Program-made: the position numbers and the translations under genes
Shown: positions 1 through 9,070 of the stretch, one piece after another
How positions within the stretch are numbered: position 1 is the stretch's first letter
Layout: the number at the start of each line of letters is the position of its first letter
From: Streptomyces sclerotialus
Lineage (GTDB): Bacteria > Actinomycetota > Actinomycetes > Streptomycetales > Streptomycetaceae
Assembly (NCBI RefSeq): GCF_040907265.1
Contig: NZ_JBFOHP010000002.1
Coordinates: 2,442,501 to 2,506,500 of the forward strand
DNA length: 64,000 nucleotides
Reading direction: 5' to 3'
The notes under the pieces: model-generated
The model's input: only the letters and a program-made list of their open reading frames with translations
Told to the model about the DNA's origin: nothing
Database searches by the model: none

Positions 1-1456
1 CGAGCATGGTGGCGAGGATGGCGAGGGGGTCCTCACCGCGTGGGTTGTCGCTGGTGAGGACCGCGGTGTCGGCGAGCCGGGCGATCGCGGCGCCCATCGG
101 CATGCGCTTGGTGCGGTCGCGGTCGCCGCCGCAGCCCAGCACCGCGTGGATCTTGCCTTCGGTGACCTTGCGCAGCGCGCGCAGGACCGATTCGACAGCG
201 TCCGTCTTGTGCGCGTAGTCGACCACCGCGAGGTAGCCCTGACCCGCGTCCACCCGCTCCAGACGGCCGGGCACGCCGGGCACGGCGGCCACGCCGTCGG
301 CGGCGGTCTGCGGGTCGATGCCGGCCACCACGAGGGCCACGACGGCGGCCAGCGCGTTGGAGACGTTGAACGGGCCGGGGATCGGGGACGCGGCCTGTAC
401 GGTCACGCCGTCCGGGCCGTGCACGGTGAACGTCGAGCCCAGCGTGCCGACCACGACGTCGGCGGCGCGCCAGTCGGCGTCCGGGTGGCCCTCGGCGGAG
501 AACGAGGTGACCGGCACCTCGGACTCGCCCTCGATGAGCCGGCGGCCGTACTCGTCGTCGAAGTTCACCACGCCGAGCCGGGACCGGGCCTTGGTGAACA
601 GCTGCGCCTTGGCCTGGAAGTAGTCCTCCATGCCCGTGTGGAACTCCATGTGTTCCGGGCTGAGGTTGTTGAAGACCGCCACGTCGAACACGCAGCCGTC
701 GACCCGGCCGAGTACGAGGGCGTGGCTGGAGACCTCCATGGCGACCGACCGGACGCCGCGTTCGCGCATCACCGCGAAGAGCGCCTGCAGGTCGGTGGCT
801 TCGGGCGTGGTCCGTTCGGACTTCAGCCGCTCGTCGCCGATGCGGGACTCGACGGTGCCGATCAGACCGGTGAGACCGCCGCCGGACTTCTCGGCGGCGG
901 CGCGCAGGCCGCCGTCGATCAGGTACGCGGTGGTCGTCTTGCCCGACGTGCCGGTGATGCCGATCTGCAGCAGTTCGGCCCCCGGGTCGCCGTAGATCGA
1001 CACGGCCAGCGCACCCATCCGGGCCCGCGGGTCGTCGACCGTGAGCACCGGCAGCCCCGTCGCGGCGGCCCGCTCGGTGCCGGCCGGGTCGGCCAGGATC
1101 GCCGTGGCGCCCAGTTCGGCGGCCTGCGCGGCGAAGTCGGCGCCGTGGAAGCGGGCACCGGGCAGCGCGGCGTAGATGTCGCCGGGGCGTACCGCGCGGG
1201 AATCGTGCGTGATGCCGGTGACCGAGGCTTCCGCCGCCGGCACGGCCGTGCCCAGCTGGTGTGCCAGATCCGCCAGGGGGACCGGACGTACGTGCTCGGG
1301 GCGGGGCGGGCCGGGATGTTTGCCGGGGCCGTCCTGCTGGGCATTGGGGGACTGATCAGCATGTGACACGGCGGTGAGCGTACCGGGCCCATGGGCCTCG
1401 GGGCGAAGCGAGGGACGCGGCCGTGGGCGGTTCCCCGCGTCGGGAGTGATGGTCAT
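1..1456 (-). CDS. murE: UDP-N-acetylmuramoyl-tripeptide synthetase MurE (3' end cut by window edge)
   Basis: Cytoplasmic Mur ligase that adds diaminopimelate to UDP-MurNAc-L-Ala-D-Glu in peptidoglycan precursor synthesis. About 485 residues are in the window and the C-terminus runs off the left edge. The ATP-binding motif GTSGKTT is at about residues 169-175. The diaminopimelate-specificity motif DNPRGEDP lies close to the edge, which separates MurE from the Lys-type and MurC/D/F ligases. The N-terminus has a roughly 50-residue Pro-rich extension. The ATG at 1456 is preceded by GAGGTG at good spacing and lies 11 nt after the ftsI stop, so the two are co-transcribed in the dcw cluster. Identification is firm. 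Confidence 0.96.
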   Translation of the reverse strand, partial: MTITPDAGNRPRPRPSLRPEAHGPGTLTAVSHADQSPNAQQDGPGKHPGPPRPEHVRPVPLADLAHQLGTAVPAAEASVTGITHDSRAVRPGDIYAALPGARFHGADFAAQAAELGATAILADPAGTERAAATGLPVLTVDDPRARMGALAVSIYGDPGAELLQIGITGTSGKTTTAYLIDGGLRAAAEKSGGGLTGLIGTVESRIGDERLKSERTTPEATDLQALFAVMRERGVRSVAMEVSSHALVLGRVDGCVFDVAVFNNLSPEHMEFHTGMEDYFQAKAQLFTKARSRLGVVNFDDEYGRRLIEGESEVPVTSFSAEGHPDADWRAADVVVGTLGSTFTVHGPDGVTVQAASPIPGPFNVSNALAAVVALVVAGIDPQTAADGVAAVPGVPGRLERVDAGQGYLAVVDYAHKTDAVESVLRALRKVTEGKIHAVLGCGGDRDRTKRMPMGAAIARLADTAVLTSDNPRGEDPLAILATML

Positions 1457-1467
1457 CACGAATCACC

Positions 1468-3720
1468 TCATTCGCCCGGCTTGAAGCTGACCGGGAGTCG
1501 TGGTGCCTCGGCACCGGTGGGCGGCACCTGGAGCGACTTCAGCGCGAACTGCATGACCTGCTTGTAGATCGGGCCGCAGACCTGGCCGCCGAAGTAGCTG
1601 CCCTTGGTCGGATTCTGTACGGCGCAGTAGACGGTGATGCGGGGCTTGTCGGCGGGCGCGAAGCCCGCGAAGGAGGCCGTGTACCCGTGATAGCGGCCGG
1701 TCTTCGGATCCACCCGGTTGGAGGTGCCGGTCTTGCCGCCGACCCGGTAGCCCGGGATCTTCGCCGCGGTGCCGGTGCCCTCCTGGTCGTCGACCACCGA
1801 TTCGAGCATCCGGGCGAGCGTCTTCGCGGTCTTCGGACTCACCACGCGGGTCTTCTTCGGCTTGGGCGCGGCGGCGTACCGGCCGTCGGGGCCCTTGGTG
1901 CCGCGTACGAGCGTGGGCGCGATGCGCTCACCGCCGTTGGCGATGGTGGAGTACACGGACGCGGCCTGCACGGCGTTGAGCGAGAGGCCCTGCCCGAAGG
2001 GAATCGTGTACTGCTGCGAGGTGCTCCAGTCCTCCGGCTTCGCCAGGATGCCCGAGGTCTCGCCGGGGAAGTTCAGCCCGGTCGGCTGCCCGATGCCGAA
2101 CTTCCGCAGATACGAGTGGAGCACCTGGTTCGCCTCGCGCTGGGTCCTGCCCAGCTGTTCGACCGACAGGATGGTGCCGATGTTGCTGGACTTGGCGAGC
2201 ACCCCGTTGAGCGTGAGGTGCCAGGTCGGGTGGTCGATGTCGTCGGCGAAGAGCCGGTCGCCGCGGTGCAGCCGGTTCGGGACGGTGACGTGCGTGGACG
2301 GGGTCGCCGCGCCCTCCTCCAGCACGGCCGCCAGCGACATCAGCTTGCTGGTCGAACCTGGCTCGAAAGCATCGCTCAGCGCGGCGTTGCCGAGGGCGTC
2401 GGCGTCGGCGCGGGAGATGTCGTTCGGGTCGAAGGCGGGAGCGTTGGCCAGCGCCAGGATCTCCCCGGTCCTCGTGTCCTGCACGACGACGTAGCCGCGG
2501 TCGGCCTCGGACTTCGCGACCTGCTCGGTGATGGCCTGCTGCGCCGCCCACTGGATGTCCCGGTCCAGGGTCAGTTCGACGTCCGTACCGGGCACGGCGG
2601 GGTGCTCCTGGGTGTCGGCCGTGGGCACCCGCCGGCCGCCGGACTGGGCGTAGACGAGCTTGCCGTCCTTGCCCGCCAGCTTCTTGTCCAGGCTCGCCTC
2701 CAGGCCGCCCGCGCCCTTGCCGTCGGAGTTCGTGAAGCCGAGCACCCCGGAGGCCAGCTCCTTGTTCGGGTAGACCCGCTTGCTGTGCTCGTCGGCGAAG
2801 ATGCCGAGCAGGACGTTGGGCCGCGGGTGGCTCTTGGGCGCGGCCTGCGCCTTGGCGTCCAGCGCGCTCCGCAGGTCCTTGATCTGCTTCCAGACCTGGG
2901 GGCTCTGACGGCGCGAGAGCAGGACGTAGCGGGAGTGGGCCTTGGAGAGCTTTTCGGCCAGTTCCTTCTGCGGCTCGCCGAGGATCGGCGCGAGCAGCGC
3001 GGCCGCCTTCTGCGGCGCGTCGTCGATCTTGATCTTGTCGGGCGCCAGCAGGCTGGGGTCGGCGGTGATGTCGTACGCGTCCACGGTGGTGGCCAGGTCC
3101 ACGCCGTCCCGGTCGGTGATCCTGCCGCGCTCGGCGGCGAGGGTCACCGGTACGTAGCGGTTGACGTTGGCCTTGGCCGCGTACGCGTCGGCGTTCACCG
3201 CCTGCACCTGAAAGAGCCGTACCGCGAAGACCAGCATGACCAGCGTCAGCGCGACGGCCACCAGGCGGAGCCGCGGGCGAGGACTGCCGAGCCGGATGGC
3301 GGCCGGCGCCGCGCCACGGGGGCGGGGCGGCCGCTGCGGAGCCGTAGCGCGTTTCTTGGCGGCGGGGCGTTTCTGTGCCGCGGGGCGCTTCCCTGGGGCG
3401 GAGCGCTTCTCCGGGGCGGGGCGCCGGTCGGCGGAACGGTCGGCGGCCGGGGCGCGCTTCGGGTCGCGCCGGGCGTCCGAGGGACGCTTGGCCGCCGAGG
3501 GGCGCCGGTCGGCCGGACGGGGGACGCTCCGGCGGTCACCGGCCGCGCGCCCGTCGGCGGGGCGGCCGTCGGCCTGGCGGCGCTCGCCGCGGCCCGGCGT
3601 GCCGCCCTGTGCGGGGCGCGGGACCCGGCGTGGGGCCGCGCCGCCCGGCCGGGCGGGGCCGCGGCTGGCCCGCGGGTCCCGCCGGTTCTCGGGGTCCCTG
3701 GGGTCCCTCGGTTCGCTCAC
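1468..3720 (-). CDS. ftsI: Class B penicillin-binding protein, septal transpeptidase FtsI
   Basis: Membrane-anchored DD-transpeptidase that cross-links septal peptidoglycan with FtsW and FtsL. The 750-residue product has a long basic Arg/Pro/Ala-rich cytoplasmic tail (about residues 1-145), one transmembrane helix (about 150-172), a PBP dimerisation domain and a transpeptidase domain. Active-site motifs are STSK (456-459, catalytic Ser456), SSN (511-513) and KTGT (from 663). The tail is longer than in most FtsI proteins and is made of degenerate RRP/KRP/DRR repeats. The GTG start follows GGAGGGGGAGC. It sits between ftsL and murE, the standard dcw order. Confidence 0.95.
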   Translation of the reverse strand: MSEPRDPRDPENRRDPRASRGPARPGGAAPRRVPRPAQGGTPGRGERRQADGRPADGRAAGDRRSVPRPADRRPSAAKRPSDARRDPKRAPAADRSADRRPAPEKRSAPGKRPAAQKRPAAKKRATAPQRPPRPRGAAPAAIRLGSPRPRLRLVAVALTLVMLVFAVRLFQVQAVNADAYAAKANVNRYVPVTLAAERGRITDRDGVDLATTVDAYDITADPSLLAPDKIKIDDAPQKAAALLAPILGEPQKELAEKLSKAHSRYVLLSRRQSPQVWKQIKDLRSALDAKAQAAPKSHPRPNVLLGIFADEHSKRVYPNKELASGVLGFTNSDGKGAGGLEASLDKKLAGKDGKLVYAQSGGRRVPTADTQEHPAVPGTDVELTLDRDIQWAAQQAITEQVAKSEADRGYVVVQDTRTGEILALANAPAFDPNDISRADADALGNAALSDAFEPGSTSKLMSLAAVLEEGAATPSTHVTVPNRLHRGDRLFADDIDHPTWHLTLNGVLAKSSNIGTILSVEQLGRTQREANQVLHSYLRKFGIGQPTGLNFPGETSGILAKPEDWSTSQQYTIPFGQGLSLNAVQAASVYSTIANGGERIAPTLVRGTKGPDGRYAAAPKPKKTRVVSPKTAKTLARMLESVVDDQEGTGTAAKIPGYRVGGKTGTSNRVDPKTGRYHGYTASFAGFAPADKPRITVYCAVQNPTKGSYFGGQVCGPIYKQVMQFALKSLQVPPTGAEAPRLPVSFKPGE

Positions 3721-3774
3721 TGCTCCCCCTCCGTCTCCGTCCGGTCTGCGGGCGCGGCGTCCTGCGTCACCGGG

Positions 3775-4314
3775 TCACCCGCCGGAGACCGTCGGGGAGG
3801 GCGACGGGGAAGCCGTGCCGGACGGCCTGCCGGACGGGGTCGCGGACGGCTTGCCGGACGGTGCCCCCGAGGGCGTGCCCGACGCCGTGGGCGTCCCGGA
3901 GAGGGCCGGCGGGAGGCTCTGCCGGGCTCCCATCGGCGACGGCTGTCCCGTGGCCACGCCGGGCACGCCGCGCACCGTGCCGTCCGGGTTCAGGAAGGCC
4001 GGGTTGCCGCCGGGCACCATGCCGAGGCCGCGGGCCCGCTTCTCCAGGGAGCCGGGCGCCGAGTAGCCGTCCACCTCCTGCTGGAGGGCCTGCTGTTCGT
4101 CCGTCAGTTCCGTGGTCTGCTTCTCCAGCCTGCTCAGCTCGAAGGAGCCCTGGTTGAGGGCCGAGTTCAGCAGCAGCAGGGTGATCAGACCGGACCCGAG
4201 CAGCACCACGACCAGCAGCACGAACGGCGTACGCGCCGCCGTGCTCGTACCGGAGGGCACCAGGGCGGCCAGCCGCCCGCCCCCCGTACCGCGAAGCCGC
4301 CCGGGTCCGGTCAC
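3775..4314 (-). CDS. ftsL: FtsL-like septum protein with Ser/Pro/Thr-rich tail
   Basis: Small bitopic division protein (179 aa) between rsmH and ftsI, the position of ftsL in dcw clusters. It has a short basic N-terminus, one strongly hydrophobic helix (about residues 29-50), then a predicted coiled coil (heptads around [20 protein letters not shown]) typical of FtsL/DivIC. It ends in a low-complexity Ser-Gly-Thr-Pro tail of about 60 residues built from degenerate SGxP units. The GTG start at 4314 overlaps the rsmH TGA (GTGA), implying translational coupling. FtsL proteins diverge strongly, so the assignment rests on architecture and position rather than on conserved residues. Confidence 0.88.
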   Translation of the reverse strand: MTGPGRLRGTGGGRLAALVPSGTSTAARTPFVLLVVVLLGSGLITLLLLNSALNQGSFELSRLEKQTTELTDEQQALQQEVDGYSAPGSLEKRARGLGMVPGGNPAFLNPDGTVRGVPGVATGQPSPMGARQSLPPALSGTPTASGTPSGAPSGKPSATPSGRPSGTASPSPSPTVSGG

Positions 4315-5273
4315 GCGTTGTCCTCCCGGATGCGTTCGGCACCGCGCAGCCGGGCGGGCGCCGCCCTGCGGTTCTCCTCGATCTCCGCCTCCGTGGGCAG
4401 CTCGGCGCCCCGGGTCAGCAGCTTCAGCCGCGGCTGGTACTGCTCCGGCACGACCGGCAGCCCGGGCGGCGCCGTGTTGGCGGCGCCCGCCGCGAACACC
4501 TGCTTGACCAGCCGGTCTTCGAGCGAGTGGTACGACAGGACGGCGATCCGGCCGCCGACGGCGAGCGCCTTCACCGCGTTCGGCACGGCGCGTTCGAGCA
4601 CCGACAGCTCGCCGTTGACCTCGATGCGCAGCGCCTGGAACGTCCGCTTGGCGGGGTTGCCGCCCGTGCGCTTGGCGGCCTGCGGCAGCGCGTCCCGGAT
4701 CAGCTCGACCAGCCGCGCGCTGTTCGTGAACGGCTCCTTCTCGCGCTCCCGCACGATCGCCGAGACGATCCGCTTGGCCTGCTTCTCCTCGCCGTAGGAC
4801 CGCAGGATCCGGACCAGCTCCCCCGGTGCGTACGTGTTGAGGACCTCGGCGGCACTCATGCCGGTCGTCTGGTCCATCCGCATGTCCAGCGGCGCGTCCT
4901 GGGCGTACGCGAAGCCGCGGTCGGCCTCGTCGAGCTGCATCGAGGAGACGCCCAGGTCGAACAGGACTCCCTGCACGCGCGGCACGGACAGCCGCGCCAG
5001 GACGTCCGGCAGCTCGTCGTAGACGGCGTGCACGAGGGTCGCGCGGTCCCCGAAGGGGGCCAGCCGCTCCCCCGCGAGCTTCAGGGCCGACGGGTCGCGG
5101 TCCAGGCCGATCAGGCGCGCCGAGGGGAACGTCGACAGCAGCGCCTCGCTGTGTCCCCCCAGTCCGAGCGTGCAGTCGACGACGACCGCACCGGGCTCGG
5201 CGAGCGCCGGGGCGAGCATGTCCAGGCAGCGCTGGAGCATGACGGGGACGTGACGGGTGTTGCTGCTGTTCAT
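4311..5273 (-). CDS. rsmH: 16S rRNA (cytosine(1402)-N(4))-methyltransferase RsmH
   Basis: SAM-dependent N4-methyltransferase acting on C1402 of 16S rRNA (formerly MraW), first gene of the dcw cluster here. The 320-residue product shows RHVPVML at the N-terminus, the SAM loop [24 protein letters not shown], the helical insert ([28 protein letters not shown]) and the C-terminal [11 protein letters not shown]. The reading frame stays open 60 codons further upstream, but similarity to family members begins at the ATG at 5273, so that start is used. No mraZ gene is seen between it and the divergent carbonic anhydrase gene. Confidence 0.95.
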   Translation of the reverse strand: MNSSNTRHVPVMLQRCLDMLAPALAEPGAVVVDCTLGLGGHSEALLSTFPSARLIGLDRDPSALKLAGERLAPFGDRATLVHAVYDELPDVLARLSVPRVQGVLFDLGVSSMQLDEADRGFAYAQDAPLDMRMDQTTGMSAAEVLNTYAPGELVRILRSYGEEKQAKRIVSAIVREREKEPFTNSARLVELIRDALPQAAKRTGGNPAKRTFQALRIEVNGELSVLERAVPNAVKALAVGGRIAVLSYHSLEDRLVKQVFAAGAANTAPPGLPVVPEQYQPRLKLLTRGAELPTEAEIEENRRAAPARLRGAERIREDNA

Positions 5274-5736
5274 GCGCCTTCCGATGAGGAGGGCGGCGGA
5301 TACCGCCCCCTCGGGGAAGGTGCCCACCTGCCGTTGGCCGACGGAGGCCGCACGTACTGTTTGGTCCCCGCCCGCTCTGAAGGGGAAGCGGCCGTCCGCC
5401 GACGGGGAAGTGACGTCGGATGGCCGGTGGAGCGGGAGGAGACCGAACCGCACGTGCGGTTCCCCGCGCGCGGGATTCGGGATCCAAGGAGAGTCTCACG
5501 CCTCCCACTTCGCGTCACTTTAGTCCACTCATCCCTTCGGTCAACCAACTGGTCGCGCGCGTCCTGAAGCGGTCGCCGGAGGCCTGCGGAACCCCGTCGT
5601 CCGGGGGTTGTGGAACACGGTTTTCACTCGTACGGGGGAAGGCCGGCCATCCCTGTGGGTTACCTCACAAGCTGGCTCGTTGACCCACTATGCCCGCCCT
5701 CACATGCGGCGCTCCGCCGCCACAGCCATTACTTTT
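5274..5736. other. Divergent intergenic region between rsmH and carbonic anhydrase gene
   Basis: This 463-nt gap has no convincing gene. It holds a candidate dcw promoter on the minus strand (listed separately). The plus-strand part contains TTGACC near 5678, but no well-spaced -10 was found for the carbonic anhydrase gene. No mraZ-like coding sequence and no obvious riboswitch were recognised. Confidence 0.5.
5517..5544 (-). promoter_or_regulatory. Candidate promoter for rsmH-ftsL-ftsI-murE
   Basis: On the minus strand TTGACC (5544-5539) is followed after 16 nt by TAAAGT (5522-5517), a good vegetative-sigma match in a GC-rich region. It would give a leader of about 240 nt before the rsmH ATG at 5273. 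Pattern match only. Confidence 0.45.
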
Positions 5737-6303
5737 ATGGCTATGTCGATATCCGAGTCGCAGGCACCGTCCCCGTCCGATGACAACGCAGCCGCCCCTT
5801 CCGGAGGCTCCGTCACCGATCGCATCGTCGAGGCCAACGCCCGGTATGCCACGACCTTCGCCGACTCCGGCATGGACGCCCGCCCGGCACAGAAGGTCAC
5901 CGTCGTGACCTGCATGGACGCCCGCCTCAACCTCCCCGAGGCGCTCGGCCTCAAGGTCGGCGACCTGCACACCCTCCGCAACGCGGGCGGTGTGATCACC
6001 GACGACGTCATCCGCTCACTGACCATCAGCCAGCGCGCGCTGGGCACCCGCTCGGTCGTGCTCATCCACCACACGGGCTGCGGCATGCAGACCCTGACCG
6101 AGGACTTCCGCAACGAACTGGCCGACGAGGTCGGCGAGCGGCCGAACTGGGCGGTGGAATCCTTCAAGGACGTGGATGCCGACGTACGCCAGTCGATGCA
6201 GCGCGTCCGTACGTCGCCCTTCCTGCCTCACACGGACGATGTCCGCGGCTTCGTGTTCGACGTGGAGACGGGTCTGCTCCGCGAGGTCGACCCGAAGGTC
6301 TGA
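5737..6303 (+). CDS. Beta-class carbonic anhydrase (Rv1284-like)
   Basis: Cytoplasmic zinc enzyme interconverting CO2 and bicarbonate, about 188 aa, the size of the small actinobacterial beta-CA family. Zinc ligands are Cys59 and Asp61 in CMDAR and His112/Cys115 in HHTGCG. Family blocks GGVITDDVIRSL and RGFVFDVETG are present. Two in-frame ATGs (5737 and 5743) have no clear Shine-Dalgarno sequence; the T-rich run just before 5737 could be the -10 of a leaderless transcript. The frame extends further upstream but without family similarity. It is transcribed divergently from the dcw operon and followed by a strong hairpin. Confidence 0.92.
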   Translation: MAMSISESQAPSPSDDNAAAPSGGSVTDRIVEANARYATTFADSGMDARPAQKVTVVTCMDARLNLPEALGLKVGDLHTLRNAGGVITDDVIRSLTISQRALGTRSVVLIHHTGCGMQTLTEDFRNELADEVGERPNWAVESFKDVDADVRQSMQRVRTSPFLPHTDDVRGFVFDVETGLLREVDPKV

Positions 6304-6328
6304 CGCGAAAGCCCCCGCGAGCTCCCCT

Positions 6329-6361
6329 GTTCGCCGGTACGTCGTCGACGTGCCGGCGAAC
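6329..6361 (+). terminator. Hairpin terminator after carbonic anhydrase gene
   Basis: A 15-bp stem (6329-6343 with 6347-6361, one G.T pair) around a 3-nt loop starts 26 nt after the stop codon. There is no long U tail, which is common for streptomycete terminators. Confidence 0.65.
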
Positions 6362-6411
6362 GTTCATTCCGGCCACCGCCCCTCCCGGTGCCCGGTACGG
6401 ACGGTTCCGAG

Positions 6412-6420
6412 TTATCCACA
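6412..6420 (+). promoter_or_regulatory. Consensus DnaA box TTATCCACA
   Basis: A perfect 9-bp DnaA box stands alone about 170 nt upstream of the MoxR start. AT-rich 9-mers like this are rare in such GC-rich DNA. One box is not an origin. A regulatory or DnaA-titration role is inference. Confidence 0.45.
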
Positions 6421-6587
6421 GCCCATGACGCGGAGCCGCGCGGGCGGCAAGAATGCGTAGGTGACGTTGTTCCGGCCCGGCCGGGACGGCGCCGCACCGA
6501 TCGGGCCGGACCTGGAAAGAGGCACCGGCCCGGAAACAGGGGATGCCCCGCTTCACGCAGGCGCGGGTAAGGGCCGAGGAGGGCCGG

Positions 6588-7586
6588 GTGACGACCTATG
6601 ACGAGCGAGCGAGCCTCGGAGATCTGACCGCCACAGCCGAGCGTGTCCGCCGGTCGGTGGAGGGTGTGATCGAGGGCAAGCCCGAGGTCGTGCGCCTCGC
6701 ACTGACGGTGCTGCTCGCCGAGGGCCACCTCCTCATCGAGGACGTGCCGGGCGTCGGCAAGACCATGCTCGCCAAGGCGCTGGCCAGATCCGTCGACTGC
6801 TCGGTGCGGCGCATCCAGTTCACCCCCGACCTGCTGCCCTCGGACATCACCGGCGTCAGCGTCTTCGACCAGCGGCAGGGCGACTTCGAATTCAAGCCGG
6901 GCGCCGTCTTCGCCCAGATCGTCATCGGCGACGAGATCAACCGCGCCTCCCCCAAGACCCAGTCGGCGCTCCTGGAGTCGATGGAGGAGCGCCAGGTGAC
7001 GATGGACGGCCGCACCTATGCGCTGCCCAGCCCCTTCATGGTGGTCGCCACCCAGAATCCGCTGGAGATGGAGGGCACCTATCCCCTCCCCGAGGCGCAG
7101 CGGGACCGTTTCATGGCCCGGGTGTCGATCGGTTACCCCAGCCCCGAGGCCGAGCTGCAGATGCTGGACGTGCACGGCGGCACGTCGCCCCTGGACGACC
7201 TCCAGCCGGTCGCGCACGCCCACGACATCGTGAAGCTGGTCGAGGCGGTGCGGTCGGTCCATGTCGCCGACCCGGTGCGCAGATACGCCGTCGAGCTGGT
7301 CGCCGCCACGCGCCACCACCCCGACCTGCGGCTCGGCGCGTCACCGCGCGCGTCGCTGCATCTGCTGCGGGCCGCCAAGGCCGCGGCCGCCCTCGCGGCC
7401 AGGGAGTACGTCCTCCCGGACGACCTCCAGTCACTGGCCGTCGCGGTCCTCGCGCACCGCCTGCTGCCCACCGCCCAGGCCCAGCTGAACCGCCGCTCCG
7501 CCGAGCAGGTGGTCCTGGAGATCCTGCACCACACCCCGGTCCCCGATCCCTCGGCGCAGTGGCCCCCGGCCTCGCGGGGTTACTGA
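6588..7586 (+). CDS. MoxR-family AAA+ ATPase
   Basis: AAA+ chaperone-like ATPase of 332 aa, usually partnered with a DUF58 protein. Walker A GVGKT (about residues 55-60), Walker B-type DEIN (about 114-117), the ATQNP sensor block and EGTYPLPEAQRDRF are all present. The reading frame opens at 6543, but the GTG at 6588 has GAGGAGG just upstream and is preferred. The stop overlaps the next ATG (TGATG), so MoxR, DUF58 and the transglutaminase-like gene form one translationally coupled operon. The substrate is unknown; the neighbouring set suggests envelope-associated assembly or folding. Confidence 0.93.
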   Translation: MTTYDERASLGDLTATAERVRRSVEGVIEGKPEVVRLALTVLLAEGHLLIEDVPGVGKTMLAKALARSVDCSVRRIQFTPDLLPSDITGVSVFDQRQGDFEFKPGAVFAQIVIGDEINRASPKTQSALLESMEERQVTMDGRTYALPSPFMVVATQNPLEMEGTYPLPEAQRDRFMARVSIGYPSPEAELQMLDVHGGTSPLDDLQPVAHAHDIVKLVEAVRSVHVADPVRRYAVELVAATRHHPDLRLGASPRASLHLLRAAKAAAALAAREYVLPDDLQSLAVAVLAHRLLPTAQAQLNRRSAEQVVLEILHHTPVPDPSAQWPPASRGY

Positions 7587-9070
7587 TGCCGGGCGCGAGC
7601 GGGGGGACCGAGGGGCCGGCGTCCGGCCCCGGGTACGCGGAAGCCGAAGCACCGGACGGCGCGGGCTCCGGCGCTCCCGGCCTGCCGGCGGACGGCGGGC
7701 TGCGGGCGGCGCTGGGCGGGCTGACGACGCGCGGCCGGTCGTTCCTCGCCGCCGGCATCGCCGCCGCGGTGTGCTCGTACGTCCTGGGCCAGGCCGATCT
7801 GCTCCGGGTCGGCCTGCTGCTGTCCTCGCTCCCCCTCGTCTGCGTGGCCGTACTGCACCGCACCCGCTACCGGGTGGCGAGCAGCCGCAGCCTCTCCCCC
7901 GCCCGGGTGCCCGCGGCCGCCGAGACCCGGGTCCGGCTGCGCATGGAGAACGTCTCCCGGCTGCCGACCGGTGTCCTGATGCTCCAGGACCACGTGCCGT
8001 ACGTCCTCGGGCCCCGCCCGCGCTTCGTGCTGGACCGCGTCGAGGCGGGCGGTCGCCGCGAGCTGTCCTACCGCGTCCGCTCGGACCTGCGCGGACGCTA
8101 TCCCCTCGGGCCGCTGCAGCTGCGGCTGTCCGACCCGTTCGGCATGTGCGAGCTGACCCGCTCCTTCAGCGCGTACGACACCCTCACGGTGGTCCCCCGG
8201 GTCGAGCCGCTGCCTCCGGTGCGGCTGGCCGGTGAGGCCGCCGGGTACGGCGACGGGCGGCACCGGGCCCTCGCGCTGGCGGGCGACGACGACGTGATCC
8301 CGCGCGGGTACCGCCACGGTGACGACCTGCGCCGCGTGCACTGGCGCTCCACCGCGCGCTACGGCGAGCTGATGGTCCGCCGCGAGGAACAGCCCCAGCA
8401 GGCCCGCTGCACGGTCCTGCTGGACACGCGGAGCTCCGCCCATCACGGCTCCGGCCCGGACTCCCCGTTCGAGTGGGCGGTCGCCGGTGCCGCGTCCGTC
8501 GCGATGCACCTGCTGGAGCGGGGCTTCTCGGTACGCCTGCTGACCGACACCGGCAGTTCCGTGCCGGGCCCGGAAGGCGCGGGCGGCTTCTCCCGCGGCG
8601 CGGCGTCCGCGGACGCCGCGGGGCTGCTCCTGGACACCCTGGCGGTCGTCGACCACTCCGACGAAGCCGGCCTGTCCCGCGCCTACGACGTGCTGCGCGG
8701 CGGCAACGAAGGCCTGCTGATCGCCTTCCTCGGCGACCTGGACGAGGAGCAGACCGCGCTGGCGGCCCGGATGCGCCGGCGCAGCGGGTCCGCGGTGGCC
8801 TTCGTACTGGACGGCAGCGCCTGGAGCGGCGTGCCGGCGGCCGGTTCCGACGCGGCGCCCGCGCCGCTCCCCATGGCCGACCGGCTGCGTCTGCTGGGCG
8901 ACGCCGGCTGGACGGCCCTCCCGGTGACGCCGCAGGACACCCTGCCCGCCCTGTGGCGCCTCGCCGACCCCGCCCGCACACCGGGGACGGCGCCGCGGAC
9001 CGCACCCTCCGGGGCGACCGGGCTCGGTGGCTCTCCCGGAGCCGACGGATGGAAGGGGGTGGAGCGATGA
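7586..9070 (+). CDS. DUF58 domain-containing membrane protein
   Basis: 494-residue partner of the MoxR ATPase. After a Gly/Ala-rich start it has two hydrophobic helices (about residues 50-95), a beta-rich region, and the DUF58 core with the diagnostic DDLRRVHWRSTAR segment around residue 250. A vWA-like fold follows (TVLLDTRSS). The ATG at 7586 overlaps the MoxR stop; an ATG 27 nt earlier inside moxR is less likely. Its own stop overlaps the next start (ATGA). The biochemical function of DUF58 proteins is not established. Confidence 0.92.
   Translation: MPGASGGTEGPASGPGYAEAEAPDGAGSGAPGLPADGGLRAALGGLTTRGRSFLAAGIAAAVCSYVLGQADLLRVGLLLSSLPLVCVAVLHRTRYRVASSRSLSPARVPAAAETRVRLRMENVSRLPTGVLMLQDHVPYVLGPRPRFVLDRVEAGGRRELSYRVRSDLRGRYPLGPLQLRLSDPFGMCELTRSFSAYDTLTVVPRVEPLPPVRLAGEAAGYGDGRHRALALAGDDDVIPRGYRHGDDLRRVHWRSTARYGELMVRREEQPQQARCTVLLDTRSSAHHGSGPDSPFEWAVAGAASVAMHLLERGFSVRLLTDTGSSVPGPEGAGGFSRGAASADAAGLLLDTLAVVDHSDEAGLSRAYDVLRGGNEGLLIAFLGDLDEEQTALAARMRRRSGSAVAFVLDGSAWSGVPAAGSDAAPAPLPMADRLRLLGDAGWTALPVTPQDTLPALWRLADPARTPGTAPRTAPSGATGLGGSPGADGWKGVER

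Noticed and set aside
1687..4797. Open plus-strand frame of 1036 codons
   Set aside because: It is antisense to ftsI, ftsL and rsmH. Composition (Gly/Arg/Val-rich, no motifs) is typical of antisense frames in GC-rich DNA, while the minus-strand genes carry clear active-site motifs.
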